This document shows positions 36,215-48,019 of a stretch of DNA of 64,000 bases, piece after piece. The DNA is taken from assembly GCA_037954235.1 (NCBI GenBank), contig JBBMOA010000022.1, forward strand, positions 4,394,001 through 4,458,000, read 5' to 3'. The notes below the pieces were generated by a model. That model was not told the origin of the DNA. It did not search any database and saw only the letters and a list, made by a program, of their open reading frames with translations. The stretch's first letter is position 1, and each line of letters opens with the position of its first letter. The position numbers and the translations under genes are program-made. This DNA comes from Aulostomus chinensis (taxonomy: Eukaryota > Chordata > Actinopteri > Syngnathiformes > Aulostomidae).

Positions 36215-36559
36215 TCAAAAACTGAACACGTCTGAACCGTAGCAGCGCCAGAGGTTCCTCCCGGTCCCATCAGAGCACGCCGATGTGCGTCTGCAACAAT
36301 TTGCGGACGGACTCACGAGTAACCAACGTTCTTCCGTGATGTCTGCGTATGCCTCGGTTATTTTGGGTTCCGGAACTGTGCACGAAACGAATGCCGGCGG
36401 TGCGGTGCGGTGTGGCGCAGAATACGACGTCATCAGCTCGTCCTCACTGGAATGATTATTTTGCTCTGATGTTTGTCTTTCGTTCCCCCACTCCCCAGTT
36501 TCTTCCACTGTAGCAGCGAATGGGGAATTTTTTTTTTCACCCAAGTCAATGGATTTCAT
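36215..36559 (-). other. unassigned CpG-rich 114-codon open frame
   Basis: An uninterrupted minus-strand frame begins MKSIDLGEKKNSPF and is rich in Ser, Thr, Glu and Cys, with a cysteine pair ('SANCC') and 'SACSDGTGRNLWRCYG' near its end. The stretch is CpG-richer than its surroundings and contains no simple repeat except a T9 run (A9 on the coding strand) near its start. I recognise no domain and see no splice framework or polyadenylation context. It could be a transposon relic, an exon remnant or chance. Listed so it is not lost, not as a gene call. Confidence 0.2.
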
Positions 36560-38339
36560 CCCAAATTCACATTATAATCTTTGTTGTTCTTTTTTAAACT
36601 GTTTGATAATCTTGAATGTTTGGGGGGTTTTTTTTGTTTTTTTTTCTGCCGACGCACCGACCAAACAGAACCCTGAGATCGTCCCAACCCCCGTTAACTC
36701 GCTGAAGATCACGACAAGCGTCACGTAAAGGAGATAAACCCCAACAACAGAGAGGAAAAACGGGTGGAAGGTTTAAACCGTCTCCAGAAGAGCTGACAGA
36801 CGTTTCAGATGAATCATTTTTTAGAGGCATTTTTCAGCATCTTCATAGCAAGCTGTTACAGTTTAATGGTATCTAATGATGTGATTATGAGCTTGCCAGT
36901 TTCTCTCTTGGCAAACCTGGAGCGTTTAGCTGGCCAGTGTCCTGTCAGCCAATCAGCAGCTGCTACACACACACACACACACACACACACAGAGCTATGC
37001 AGACAGTGACAGCTGAACCGAGGTCAGTCAGGGTGGACCGAACCACGCAGCGGCGCCTACGTGACATTCTTGTCGCACTTTGATGTGGATCCTCAGCCGC
37101 AGGAAGACTTGACTTCAGATTTCATTATGACTAATGTGCGAGTTCAGCCGTGCCTTTCAAGGCTTTTTTAATTTCTTTTTTATTATTATTCTTATTATTA
37201 TTATACACTCCACCACAAACAATTTTTGCATTGCTTTAAAAAGGAAGAGACAGACGGACAGGGTGGATCAGGCGCTCCGAGAGGTGAACTGGGCAACTCC
37301 GAGAATGAAGTGAACCCAAAACCCAGCAGGTGACGCCATAAACGGCGAGGCCCCTGAGCTACTTGACGTGAGAATGTCTTCTTGTTTGCTTTTTGTAAGA
37401 ACTTTGGAGATCAGGAGCAGATCTAGAGGGATACCCCTGGGGTGGCGAGAGGAGGCTTTAAGGGGGCAAGACAGAAGACGATTAAAGCCCTAAGGATGGT
37501 GGAGGTGGTGGAGGTAGAGAGGACACAACCGAAATACGTTAAAGAATAGACCTGGCAGTGGATATCACCATGCTAGCAATGCTCCTATCCCCAGAAATAC
37601 CACTGAATCCATCCGGTAACCCGTCCACTGTGACTATTCCAAATTTGAGAGAAATACTGCAAAGCACGTAGATTCTACGAAGCTTTTTTGCAAAGAAGAA
37701 CCAGCAGGACACACCTGGATCGCCAAAACGTTGTGGGCTTTTAATTGTATGTCTTTTTTTCTTCTTCTTTTTTTGTCTTTTCTGGACCCCCAGGCTGGAC
37801 TGTAGGGCTTTACAACTCACAGGAACAATGTCAGAATGCAGGCTCTCTGGAAGAGTTTTATTCATGGAGACTTGGGTGCAGAAACATGTCAGCTTTGAGT
37901 GTTGCCAACTATCCAGAGAGCCTGTGTTTCTCCAGTCGTGCTGATTCAACGGCAAACGTCATTTCCTCCAAGTCTGAACTCCACTTTTTGTCACTGCGCT
38001 GCCGGATGGCGTGGCTTTTTTGCTTGGCGCCAGCTTTTGAGCGCGGTGTCTTGGTACGTGACGTCTCGAATGACGGAGTTGAAATGTTGAATGAGCAGTT
38101 TAAAAAAGCAGCAGGCGCGCGGGAAGATTCTGGTATCGGCCTCGTTACCATCAATAATAAAGAATACATGCTTTCCCCACCACACACACACATCGAAGGA
38201 GGAGTGGACTGCATTCACGCGTGGCGTGGTAGCTGCACGTGAAGGGGGGGGGGTTAAAAGGTTTATGAATAGCAGGTGTCTGCTCCAGTCCATTAGGAAC
38301 AGTGCAGATGTACAAATGCATTCAAGAAAGCTGAGATGA
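36560..38339. other. non-coding stretch with one CA array
   Basis: T-rich 36620-36650; (CA)n at 36965-36991; (TTA)n-like at 37180-37203. The frame at 37745-38242 is open for 165 codons but shows no family. No RNA gene. Confidence 0.45.
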
Positions 38340-38800
38340 GGTCGCGGGACAGTGAGATGGAGGGATGAATAAGGGTGAGAACAAAAATGAAATCCCACTA
38401 CGGAGGCAAACAGACTGCAGTTGCGGGGAGGAAGATGAAATGGATGCAGTTATTGAAAAGAAAAAGAGAAAGATAAAATGATGAAGTGAGGCTGGAACGG
38501 GGCTGAAGCGAGAGGGGATGAAGATTAGATGAAAGTGGAGATTGAAAAGAGGGCGGTAAGTGAAAAACAGATGAACTCCAGAAACGGCAAGTGGATAAAG
38601 AGTGAGTTCAAAGCAGAGAGTGGAGCGAAAAAGATGGCGAAAATGAACTTGGGAGACACAGGCAGGAAGTGAGACGATGACGAAGAGAGCGGCGGAGGGG
38701 AGGGTGAAACGGAGCGCACCGGTGACATAAGGAGAGAGAAAATGAGGAGGGGGCTCCTCTGAGATGGGCCATTAATAATCCATGGAGCTTTAAGTACTCG
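38340..38800. repeat. purine-rich tract
   Basis: About 460 bp biased to G/A on the + strand, made of diverged 'gatgaa', 'ggagag' and 'gagaaaatg' words. Similar in texture to 35630-36005 and 42650-43200. Confidence 0.75.
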
Positions 38801-41800
38801 TATTGAGGGAGAAAATTGCTCCTGAGAGCCCGGAAGCAGCCACCACACTCATCCTCTCCTCCTCTTCCCCTCTCATCCCCTCAGCAGTTTTTAAATATGT
38901 TTGTTTGCAGCGTTTTGTGGCATCCTGAGCGATTACCCAGCGAGCTTTGCTCGAAACCTAAATGTCTCCCTCCAGGATTTTTACCCAATAAGATAACGGC
39001 AAAAATGCAGGTTGATTGCAAGTCGGACTGCGCAGATCGCTGGTATGGGAAAGTCCGCGTTGGCGTCACGCTGGACGTCGCCGGCGAGGCCTTCCAGACT
39101 CCGCAGTGGAAGCTGCAGACTGTACGGAACACATCAAGCAATCAAGGACGCCTCATCCAGTCACACCATCCGTCCGTGATGGGAGAAGGCAGCAAAGCCA
39201 GTGGAAAGCCTCTGACAGTACACAGCTACGCTCGGACTGCTTCCCCTCTGCTATTCCACATGCATCTCGGTGTCTTTCCTCAACAGTAAAAAGAGAAATA
39301 ACAGTCTTGTTGACAGAGCGTCTGATGTCACACCGTATCCTAAAGCAAACTAGCAAATTTTGCACCAAAAAAAAAGAAAGAAAAAAAAAGCGGATTTGTG
39401 AATGGGTGTGTTTGAAGCAAACGAAGTACAGCCGGTCTGTGTTTTCATCAGAAAGTGTCAGTAAAGTTCATTTTACTCATCGCTGTGGAGAGCAGAAGAC
39501 ACCTGCAGCCATCAAAAAAGGAGAAGAGTCTGGAAAAATGATGTCGCTCTCTATCCAGAGGTGAAGACAAACTCACCAAAAAAAAAGGGAGTTTCTTTCT
39601 TCTGTTGTACTTCTTTCTTTCTCCCCCCCCCCCGGAGCTTTGCAGTTTCCATCAACCTTCTCAGCTTCACAAACGCACTTCGTTTTCGTACTACGTTGAC
39701 GGAAACCTCGACTTCCGACCCGGCGGCCACTCTTCCAGCTGCAGGCTTCCTCGTGCGTGGTCGCTTCAGAGCAACGCAGCTGCGGGTCGAAATTTTGTAT
39801 GTCAGCTTCCATCCCCCCCCCCCCCCCAAAAAAAAGCTGTTAAAAGTGCAGTACGATGTCTGAATGCTAGGTTTAGTTCCAGTTAGGTTTAGGCACCCAG
39901 ACACAAACACTGTGTGGACAGTGTTGCATGCCTGGATTGAAATTCCTACTTCCTGACACATTTGTGACATCACGTTTCGCCTCACTCAGGCGTGTAGCGC
40001 TGCAGTGCCTGCAGATCAACCCTCGGTTCTATGGAGGAAAGCCAGTACCTCCACCTTCACTACGGCAAGAGCCGGATCCAGAAAGGGTCAGAAAATGTGG
40101 TTTCCTAACATCTAAATGTGGAAGTACTGTGAAAATTGTTTTGTTTTTGTTTTTTGTTTATTTTTTTCCGGAATACACCAGCATGTGAAGTAGAGCCGCT
40201 GCTCTGCGTGTGTACGCTGTTTGTTTACTCGACAAGGGGACCTCAAGGATACAGATACGTGGAAAAACAGGTTTTTTTTTTCTACCTTAACAAGTGCAGA
40301 CAAAAACACTGGATATTTTCGTGTTGCCAAGGGCCTGAAGAACATGTCTGGTTAGTGTAGAAGTCAAAGCAGTGGCTTAGCCTTGCGCCGACCCCGGTTC
40401 AACCCCTGGCAGCGGCGACGCTTCTACAGCTCGTACATTTGGAGCCGGATGAAAGCATCACGTCGGGATCTTTGCATCAGAGCGTCCTGCATCCCACGAT
40501 CGTCTCACGCAGTCAAAGCGTCTTCGTTTGTCCAAGAAAAGTCGGCATATAAACACAGACTTTCCTGAGAAAACTTTAATCTGTTTGGTCCTTTTTTTTC
40601 TTGCCTTCAAAGTAAAATATGAATGTTGAGCAGCAGAACCAATCCCAGAACCCTCGACTCAGACTTGGAGCCTTTGACTGTTTGATAAAATCCTTTTCTT
40701 GGGGGTCACAGCTTCCTTCTTATTTTGTTCTCACATTTTCTGACACTTCCCGGAAAGCAGCTGCAGCTCTCCATCAGCCATCGGGGGACATGTGTCCTCG
40801 TGCGATGTAGGACCTCCATTTCTGCTTGACAACCGCAGATTTCACTGCGTTTCTCCGACTCTAAAACAGCCCAGAAAACTTCCCCACTTTCCTCTGCTTT
40901 CTTGACATATCAACGTTTTCCTCCCATCCCCAACCGTTCTCTTCTTCCTCCCGAGGCAACGCAGGGGCCACGTGCTACACCTCGCATTTCAGTCCAATTT
41001 GTTGTGCCTATTTTCTCTCCAATCTCGCCCATTTCTCTCTCTCTCTCTCTCTCTTTTCCAGCTTCCGTCTCCTTTCTCTTCTCTGCATTCTCTCAAGAGC
41101 TCTCTTATTCCTCTCGTCTTCGAACACCATGATGTCTCCCCCTTTTATTTTTGTCTTGTCTTGTCTTAGTCTGTTAATGGTCTCCCTGCAAATGTTTCAT
41201 CGCATAGACAAGGAGAAAGCGAGCAAGACCGACAGAGTCATCAGGAGAGATAGAGTGGGTGGCAAGTGTAAAGAAAGGCTGGGAAAAAAATATATATATT
41301 ATACACGGAGGAAGATAAATGAGTGTAACAAATACTGAGAATGGGTGTTAGCGAAGATGGATAGAAGACAGTAAATCTGAGGACAGAGATTCTCATCCCG
41401 GTAAATAAATAAAAACATTTGGGTAAAAAAATATGCAAATGAGATGCATCATGAACGTCAAAGATATTCTGTGAATTGATGAGTGTTGATGAAGTTGTCG
41501 GTTGCAGCTCCCTCTGTCAGCTGATGTTAGTTATAGTCCTGGAGCGGCCAAACTTCAAATGGATGTCAAGGCGGGAGCCAAAAACAGACACAGGCTCGTA
41601 GAATGAACGTTGCTACGATTAAACATGAGTCAGGCTTTCACACTGCGGAATTACAGCTTCAAAGTAAACAATTTAGTGACGTGAAAAAATATTTTTTTTT
41701 TATACGACGCTTCCATTACGCCACGGGTCAATTAGCACGGATCAGCGAACCAGAACCAGGAGAAGACACGTGGACTTCAAATAAATTCAAACTGGATTCG

Positions 41801-41953
41801 GCCAGCGAGTGAACGTCCAGCTGCGATAGCGGCCGCCGTGTCCTGCACAGTGACACTGGGCTCCAAACAGTTCAGAATAATAAAGGATCAGATAAGTTTG
41901 TAGAATATTCACCTCACACAAGAGCAAATCGAGGATTTCTTTTATTTCTAGGT
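38801..41953. other. non-coding stretch with poly-C runs and a CT-rich part
   Basis: C11 run at 39623-39633 and C15 run at 39813-39827. 40900-41110 is pyrimidine-rich with (CT)n at about 41035-41053. Frames at 38816-39289, 39016-39564 and 39551-39985 overlap each other in conflicting frames and have no domain. Confidence 0.45.
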
Positions 41954-42328
41954 CTGCCATCATCCGTCCATCCATTTTTGACTGCTTAAAGGTCGCGGGG
42001 GGTGGAGCCTATCCCAACTGCCTTCAGATGAGAGGCGGGGTTCACCCTGGACGGGTCACCAGTCCATCTCAGGGCCAACACATAGAGACAGACAACCATT
42101 GGCTCTCCCAGCCACGCCTACGGTCAATTTAGAGTCTGGATTAACCTGGTCCCCTCTTGATGTCTTTGGACTGTGGAGGAAGCTGGAGTACCAGAGAGAA
42201 CCCAGCAGGAACAGGGAGAACATGCAGACTCACACAGAAAGACCCCGTGCTCCAGCCGGGGCTCCACCCACAACCTTCTAGCTGTGAGGCGACAGCGCTG
42301 ACCACTGCGCCGCCCTCCTGCCATCATC
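41954..42328 (-). mobile_element. tRNA-derived SINE, copy 3, with exact target-site duplication
   Basis: Minus-strand copy flanked by identical 11-base repeats 'ctgccatcatc' at 41954-41964 and 42318-42328. It retains 'tcagatgagaggcggggttc', which copy 1 lacks, and the simple tail at 41967-41976. The B box has decayed (gggctccaccc in the + strand instead of ggactcgaacc) and the A-box region reads 'ccactgcgccg', so this copy should no longer be read by RNA polymerase III. Confidence 0.88.
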
Positions 42329-42640
42329 GTTGTCATCACTTACAAATGTATTTTGCAGTTTTTAATTCCTTGAGATTCAAGGTCATTTCTAACTCTTGAG
42401 CAACGACAGGCGTGGAAAAACTCACGTCATCGCTGCACACTTCACCACTTGTGGTTCGTCTGGAACTAAAAACTAGACGCCATTAGCATCGTGCGCTAAC
42501 AGTCAAAACGGCCCCGCACGCAGAAACTCAGGATGAAGCCTCCGTGGCGCCCACCCTTTGACTGACACAAAAAAAAATAAAATAAAAGGCAGAGAACTTC
42601 AACTACATTCCTTCGAGGACCAGATCCAAACTCAGCCATT
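42329..42640. other. non-coding spacer
   Basis: An A9 run near 42569; nothing else recognised. Confidence 0.45.
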
Positions 42641-42649
42641 TCATTTCTC

Positions 42650-43290
42650 CTCTTTGCTTTCTTCTTCTTCAAGACGTCATCATTCAAATCAGGAGAAGAG
42701 ATAATGAGAGATGGAGAGAAAATGGGGGGAAGTTTCATGAAGTCTTTGGTGACGATGATGAATTAATTAAATAACTGGCGAGGCAGCAGACGGAGCAGGA
42801 GACAGACAAAGACAGAAGAGAGACAGTAAGGCAGAGAGCGCTAAAGATGGGAGAATTAATGAGAGAGACGACAGGAGGAGGAAAGATGAGAGTCAGGTTC
42901 AGAATAAGGATGAGAGGACGGATGAAAACGAACGCGGGTGGTGGGGGTGAAACATAAAGGTCGGGGAAAAACAATGAGGGGCACAAATGGGAGCCAATGA
43001 GAACATTGTGGAGGGGAAAGAGAAGGAGGGCAATACATATATAAAAGACGATGAGGGATGAGGAAAGGGAGGGTACGCAGGGATAAAAGCCCGAAAAGAG
43101 AGCTGGATAAAGATGGAGACCCTGGAAAAAAGAGAAGCGGATGTGACAGGTGAAAGGGAAAAGGAGAAAACAGCATATACAATGAGGAAGAACAGAGTTG
43201 GGGGCCTAAGCCAGCCAGGCGTTGCCAGAGGCGATGCCATTGTCAGTGTCTGTGTGTGTGTGTGAGAGAGAGAAAGAGAGAGAGTGTGTG
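42650..43290. repeat. long purine-rich tract ending in (GT)n(GA)n
   Basis: About 550 bp of G/A-biased + strand sequence ('gaggaggaaagatgagag' and similar), followed by a short GT then GA simple repeat at 43247-43286. Three proline/serine-rich minus-strand frames over it reflect the bias. Confidence 0.8.
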
Positions 43291-43830
43291 CGTTGACTCA
43301 GGGGAAAGTCTCCACCGTGCCAGAAACATAGTTGGTGGACGGCTGCCTAGTTATCCTCCTCCCTCTGGTCTCCTTCCATCTCTGTCACGCTGCCCCTCAG
43401 AACCTCTCCTCCGTCTCTATTGCCATACACACTGTTCGAGGAGCCTAATCCTGTTTAGGTGAGCTCAAATGCGCCGCGGCATCTGAAAAGAAAATGTCTA
43501 TTTATACCGAACTGCAACATCTCATCCTGTTATTGAGCATTTTCATAACAAGTATGCGTCATTTTCGCTTTCTTTTTTTTTCTTTCTTTTTTTTAAGTGC
43601 TTTTACCGAACTGAAGTGTATCCTCGCAGACAGATTTGAGAGTGAGAACCGCAGCAGCATTCACCTGCAGATACATTTATTGAGTGTTACACTGAAACAT
43701 CCGGCCCAGTGCTGCATGTTTTCTGGAGCCATCAAGCACACTGGAAAGACGGATGTGTCGCATCACTTTTGTATCCACTTTGCCGGAGCTCCTGTGTACG
43801 TAAATGGCAACAGTTTGGGACAAACAGGGC
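43291..43830. other. non-coding stretch
   Basis: T-rich 43568-43594; no recognised exon or repeat. Confidence 0.4.
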
Positions 43831-43839
43831 AATATTGTT

Positions 43840-44115
43840 TGTCAAAACATGATTTCAGCTCCCTCACAGCAAGGCATCTGGTTAGCATCCATTGTTAGCA
43901 TGCTACCTAGCTGTGTAGCCAACATATTTGGTGACCACTTGGATGGTAAATGTTTGTTTTTGACACTTCTTTGCTGTTTTCTCTCAGCACAGCAGCTCGT
44001 TAGCATCCGTTGTTCGCGTGACAGACATTTTGAACTGTAAATGCTCGTTTTCAAGGCTTATTTGCTGGTGGCTTTCAGCATGGCAGCGAGTTAGCGTGCA
44101 CTTTAAGCATGCTAA
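43840..44115. repeat. three-unit tandem repeat around 'gttagcatcc'
   Basis: The word gttagcatcc or gttagcgtgc, always preceded by a 'cagca...c.' word, occurs at 43881, 43999 and 44090. Between occurrences lies shared material: 'ggtaaatgtttgtttttgac' then 'acttctttgctg', against 'tgtaaatgctcgttttcaag' then 'gcttatttgctg'. Spacings are 118 and 91 bp. An old tandem duplication of a TTAGC-type unit; non-coding. Confidence 0.7.
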
Positions 44116-44750
44116 CTGGCTGGACTGTGTCGAGTGTGTCCATGTTGTTTCTGGATCCACAGCACTGAGCGGGGCTGACAGGTGGGTTTAAAAGTTGGCA
44201 TCAAGGATTATGCTTCTACCGGCAGAAAAAAAATGAAGATAACGCATGTTGGTCGCCGCCACGGAGCCGTGAGTGTGTCTCAAATTAGCATGTCAAGCAT
44301 GAGCACAGTCATACTGCAGGCACCCTGAGGCATCTGGAGATGAGAGCCAATGTGGGGCCCTACTCCCGCTTTTTCCCGCTACTTTTATGTTTGGTGATTT
44401 CACAACCTTACAGAAGTTAGAGTCGATCCAATGAGCACTCCAATGCATCGTTTGCTCCATGCACTTCATTGCTACAATCCCAGGAAACACAACCTCCAAA
44501 CCTGGCAATGCATCGCCCGCTGAGAGTGAAAGTTCCATGTTCCCAGTCAGAATTACAATTCCCCAACAGCCGCACAGTTTATGAAATAACACTAATCTGC
44601 TCATGCTGTCATACCACGTTGCCAATACTTGTAATACTATTGTTGCCTGTAGCTTGAGCTTTGTGGCACACACTGTGTCCAGAGGTTTCCACCAATCCCC
44701 TGTCTTTCCTCTCCCCCTCAATCTCCTCCCCAGCCTCCCTTTCCCCCTGC
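44116..44750. other. non-coding stretch
   Basis: The minus-strand frame over 44293-44865 is open for 190 codons without a recognised domain. The right edge (44680-44755) is a pyrimidine tract ending 'ccccctgcag'. Confidence 0.4.
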
Positions 44751-44755
44751 AGCTT

Positions 44756-44952
44756 CTAAAAAGAAAAAAAAGAAAAAAAACAACAACACTGGCACGCGTC
44801 GCTGCCAAGCTCACATCCAGCCATGACAAACTCACGGAAAAGCAGACGGGCGGAGAGACGGACACAGAGCGAGAGAGGGAGAACTACAGAGAAAACTGCA
44901 GAGATAAAGATGGAGGCGCGGAGCCCGGGGGCCTCTGTCGGGCTGTTGGTAA
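44756..44952 (+). other. possible untranslated or first exon, weak
   Basis: A pyrimidine tract ending in 'ttccccctgcag' could serve as a splice acceptor. About 195 bp of CpG-containing, gagagagg-rich sequence like a 5' untranslated leader follows. It leads to 'agATGgaggcgcggagcc' (ATG 44911-44913) and a 'ctgttg|gtaaatgg' donor-like site about 13 codons later. The three pieces are suggestive together, but each is common by chance, and no protein family is recognisable. Confidence 0.15.
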
Positions 44953-45184
44953 ATGGAGGGGTTCAGCACCTCCTATCACTCCAATCCTCTCTCGCCTCGT
45001 CCCTGAAAACATGCACCAATGCTCCCCACGCGCAGCAGCAGCAATGTGCAGCCGCACGATAAACCGGCTAGGCAGGGACGAACAAGCAGCCCACAAAAAA
45101 AGCCAACTTACAAACACTTACTGATGCGTATCTCTAATCTTTACATGCTGCCTTCACTGTTCAAGTCACCGCTTTCTCATCCAA

Positions 45185-45204
45185 CCCCCCCCCCCCCCCC
45201 CCCC
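45185..45204. repeat. poly-C run (C20)
   Basis: Twenty consecutive C on the + strand. Confidence 0.97.
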
Positions 45205-46220
45205 ATCTCAGTCGATCCAAACTGCTTGCATCGGCTGTTTGGAGGGTTTCTCTGAGTCCCAGCATGCCGAGCTGCCCATGACATCACCGTGGGTTCGGCT
45301 GAAGGTCAAGAACTGTGCTACGTGCCATCTCGTTCTCTGTTTTGTTTGGTTTTTTTTAATCCGTTGCTAAAGTTTTTTCAGCTTCAGTTTAAGCAACAAA
45401 AAAAAAAAAAAATCCATCAATGATACATCGGCGCCTATTCACATAAGCCAGTGAGCTCAGACGCCCTCTGTCCACACACTCAAACATAAATTAGCATCAG
45501 CGCTCTTTAATCCACTTCACTCACACACACACGCACACACACACGAACGCCTGACCCACATTTGACCTGCCCTGACCCCTATTTGTTTTATATCGTCCTC
45601 TCCCGGTTTTAAATCTTCCACAATGACTCCAAAGAGCAGACCCCTCGACCATAAATCCTCTTTGAAAAGGACCAAATGTCAATGAAGTGCTACTTGAAAG
45701 AGTATGAAACGGCGTCCACGCTAAATCCCTCAACTAAATAGTGACAAAGAAAGGAATCTCTATCAAAGCCCTCCACCGACACCACCTATAAAGTGCATGT
45801 TGCGCCGCACCTGCTCAGCGCGGCCGAGGTGAAGTCAGCAGATAAAGTAGCGGAAAGTGGCAGCGGAGCCGGCTATGAAGTGTGTTGGCGTCGCATGGCA
45901 TTTTTCACAAAGTGACACGAGAGACCTCTGAGCTGAACTCGGGCAGCCGAGGAAATTCTCCCGGCTTTGATGTAGTGCACAACCACAGCCCTCCCACACA
46001 CACACACACACACACACTCCCCGGCGGTTGATGGGTTCATCTATCATTCCTTAAAACAGTGAAAAACACCATGGTGGAGCAGCCGGAGGACCCACAGCTG
46101 CAGCCAGGTAGCATTTCTCAAGTGCCAGATTGTAGATTTTAGTTAAATTGCCTATTTAAATTTTACAAATTACAAGCTGACAGAAGGATCTTGGGGAAAC
46201 GTTTTGTTTTTTGTGTATCT
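45205..46220. other. non-coding stretch with two CA arrays
   Basis: A14-type run near 45398-45412; CA-type arrays at about 45521-45544 and 45995-46018. At 46071 an ATG in good context ('acaccatggtgg') is followed after about 12 codons by 'cagccaggtagc', a donor-like site; nothing else supports an exon. Confidence 0.4.
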
Positions 46221-46260
<40 letters not shown>

Positions 46261-46261
46261 C
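46221..46261. repeat. compound (CT)n(TA)n microsatellite
   Basis: About eleven CT units pass into about eight TA units. Confidence 0.95.
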
Positions 46262-47248
46262 ATCAACAATGTGTGAAGAAAATAAAATGCCAGATCCCAC
46301 CGCTGCAGGGTCGCGTGCTGCGTTCTTGAGATGCCAGAGAGGAGGTCACTGTTCAGTGGCAGCCGTCGACGGCTCCGATCGTGAAGCAAAACATTGAGTT
46401 GATTTTGAGGAAAATGTCGATTTCGCGAATACTGACCTTATTTCACGGACATTCCAAAATTTTTGCCTCCATCTCTGGGCAGCAGCAGCAACAGCAGCTG
46501 GCGCTGAACAAATACTCAGTCACAGCTCTTCTTCTACTCGTCCTTACAGCCACAGCCAAGTGGAACGGTGACTCCACCTCTGTCCTTTTCTCTTTATTCA
46601 CGCCAAACCAGTTCATGCTGATTTCCTTCTTCTTCTTTTTTTTCTTTTGCTACAAATTCACAATTCGCTTCATATTCTCTTGACAATAAGAAGTAAACAA
46701 CTCCATTCCGATGAGGAACATCACTCGGGGGGCCTCTGCAGACGACGAGCTGGGGGCGAGAACGTGACGGCGGAGCAGCCTCCAGGGGTGACGATGGGTG
46801 AATAATCAAGAACCAGCTCTCTACTTTGCTTCCTGAGGTGAAAGAGCGACGCGTCCGGCAGGCCGTCGCCACACCGAACACCTGACTGGAAACAGCCGAG
46901 GCTGCTCGCTGATTTACGGGAGTAAAGTCCTGCTTTTCCCACTCTAGTTGCAAGTCACCGCGGCGTATTTATACTTCAGGCCATCCTGACATGATGCAAC
47001 ATGTGAGTTTTTCTGCCTTCTATGTCCTGAGGCAACATGAAGACCCGAGCCAATGTCCATGTCCTACTGCATGCTGTGTATAGATTTTTCAATAATATTT
47101 AATGATGGCAGGGCAGGCGCAACCAATTTTACACAGAGGCCGACAATGTGTATATAAATATTTATATTTCATGTTTCCATCTGCGAAAGAGGCTTAGAAA
47201 GTCATGACAGGTTTCAGAAAAGCCTGAGGTTTTAAGAGGTTACCCCCG
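46262..47248. other. non-coding stretch
   Basis: A cagcagcaacagcagc patch at about 46481-46497 and a T/C-rich patch near 46622-46650. No gene recognised. Confidence 0.4.
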
Positions 47249-47270
47249 CCCCCCCCCCCCCCCCCCCCCC
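47249..47270. repeat. poly-C run (C22)
   Basis: Twenty-two C, preceded by 'cccccg', so 27 of 28 bases are C. Followed directly by six A. Confidence 0.97.
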
Positions 47271-48019
47271 AAAAAATGCAACGGAATTTTCAGGGCATTT
47301 TTAGTTCTCAGCAGTTTAACATTATTTAATACTGCAGCTGAATCTAAATTGCTTTTCTTTTTCTTTTTTTTTAAAAGAAAGAAAGAAAGAAGGAGAAGCC
47401 TGCTACAGCACACATACCTGGCCGGTTCCCTCTAGTCTTCATTCTAATTTCACAATAAATAAAGAAACAAATCATGTCCTGCGTTTCAAACATCCCAATG
47501 AGACACAGAACCAACACCAACAGAGGGGACGGTGTCCTGCTGATGTCAGTGTGCAGGTTAGTTAGCTAATTAGCTGTTCAGATGCGGCACATTAAACAGG
47601 ATGTAAACGCTCCTGAAAATGTGACTTTGGTCCATTTACATGCCGGCGGGGTCCTTCGTCTTCATTACCACAGTTAATAACACACCCACGGCCTCGTCAG
47701 CTGGAGCGCAACTTTGATACTACGACTCTGTCACTTATTCAGCCGGTCTGCCGCTGTCAATCAAGCACAGAAATAGCACGTGCCCCAGCTGGCTGAGGCA
47801 GATAAACATGTTTTTTTTTTTAATTATTATTATGAATATCATTTAAATGTGCAAAAAGAAAGAAATAGAAGGGGGGGTGATTGAATGTGAGACGAGAACA
47901 TAAACTGATGGCAGGAAAAATTGCTTCGGAGATGTTCCTCGCTGGGGCGTTGGTTTCTAGTCGCTGGTGGCCACATCAGCAGAAGCCCCAGGGGGAATCG
48001 ACGCTAAATGACATCGGCG
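47271..48019. other. non-coding stretch
   Basis: A (GAAA)n patch at about 47378-47391 and a T-rich run at 47811. 47540-47800 is quiet sequence with TTAGCTAATTAGC. No gene recognised. Confidence 0.4.

Noticed and set aside
39016..39564. 182-codon open frame
   Set aside because: Contains poly-lysine from an A run and overlaps two conflicting frames.
44293..44865. 190-codon minus-strand open frame
   Set aside because: Crosses a purine-rich/A-rich patch and overlaps other frames; no domain seen.
46071..46108. ATG in strong context followed by donor-like cagccaggtagc
   Set aside because: Only about 12 codons, no CpG-rich promoter, adjacent to a CA array; insufficient for a gene call.
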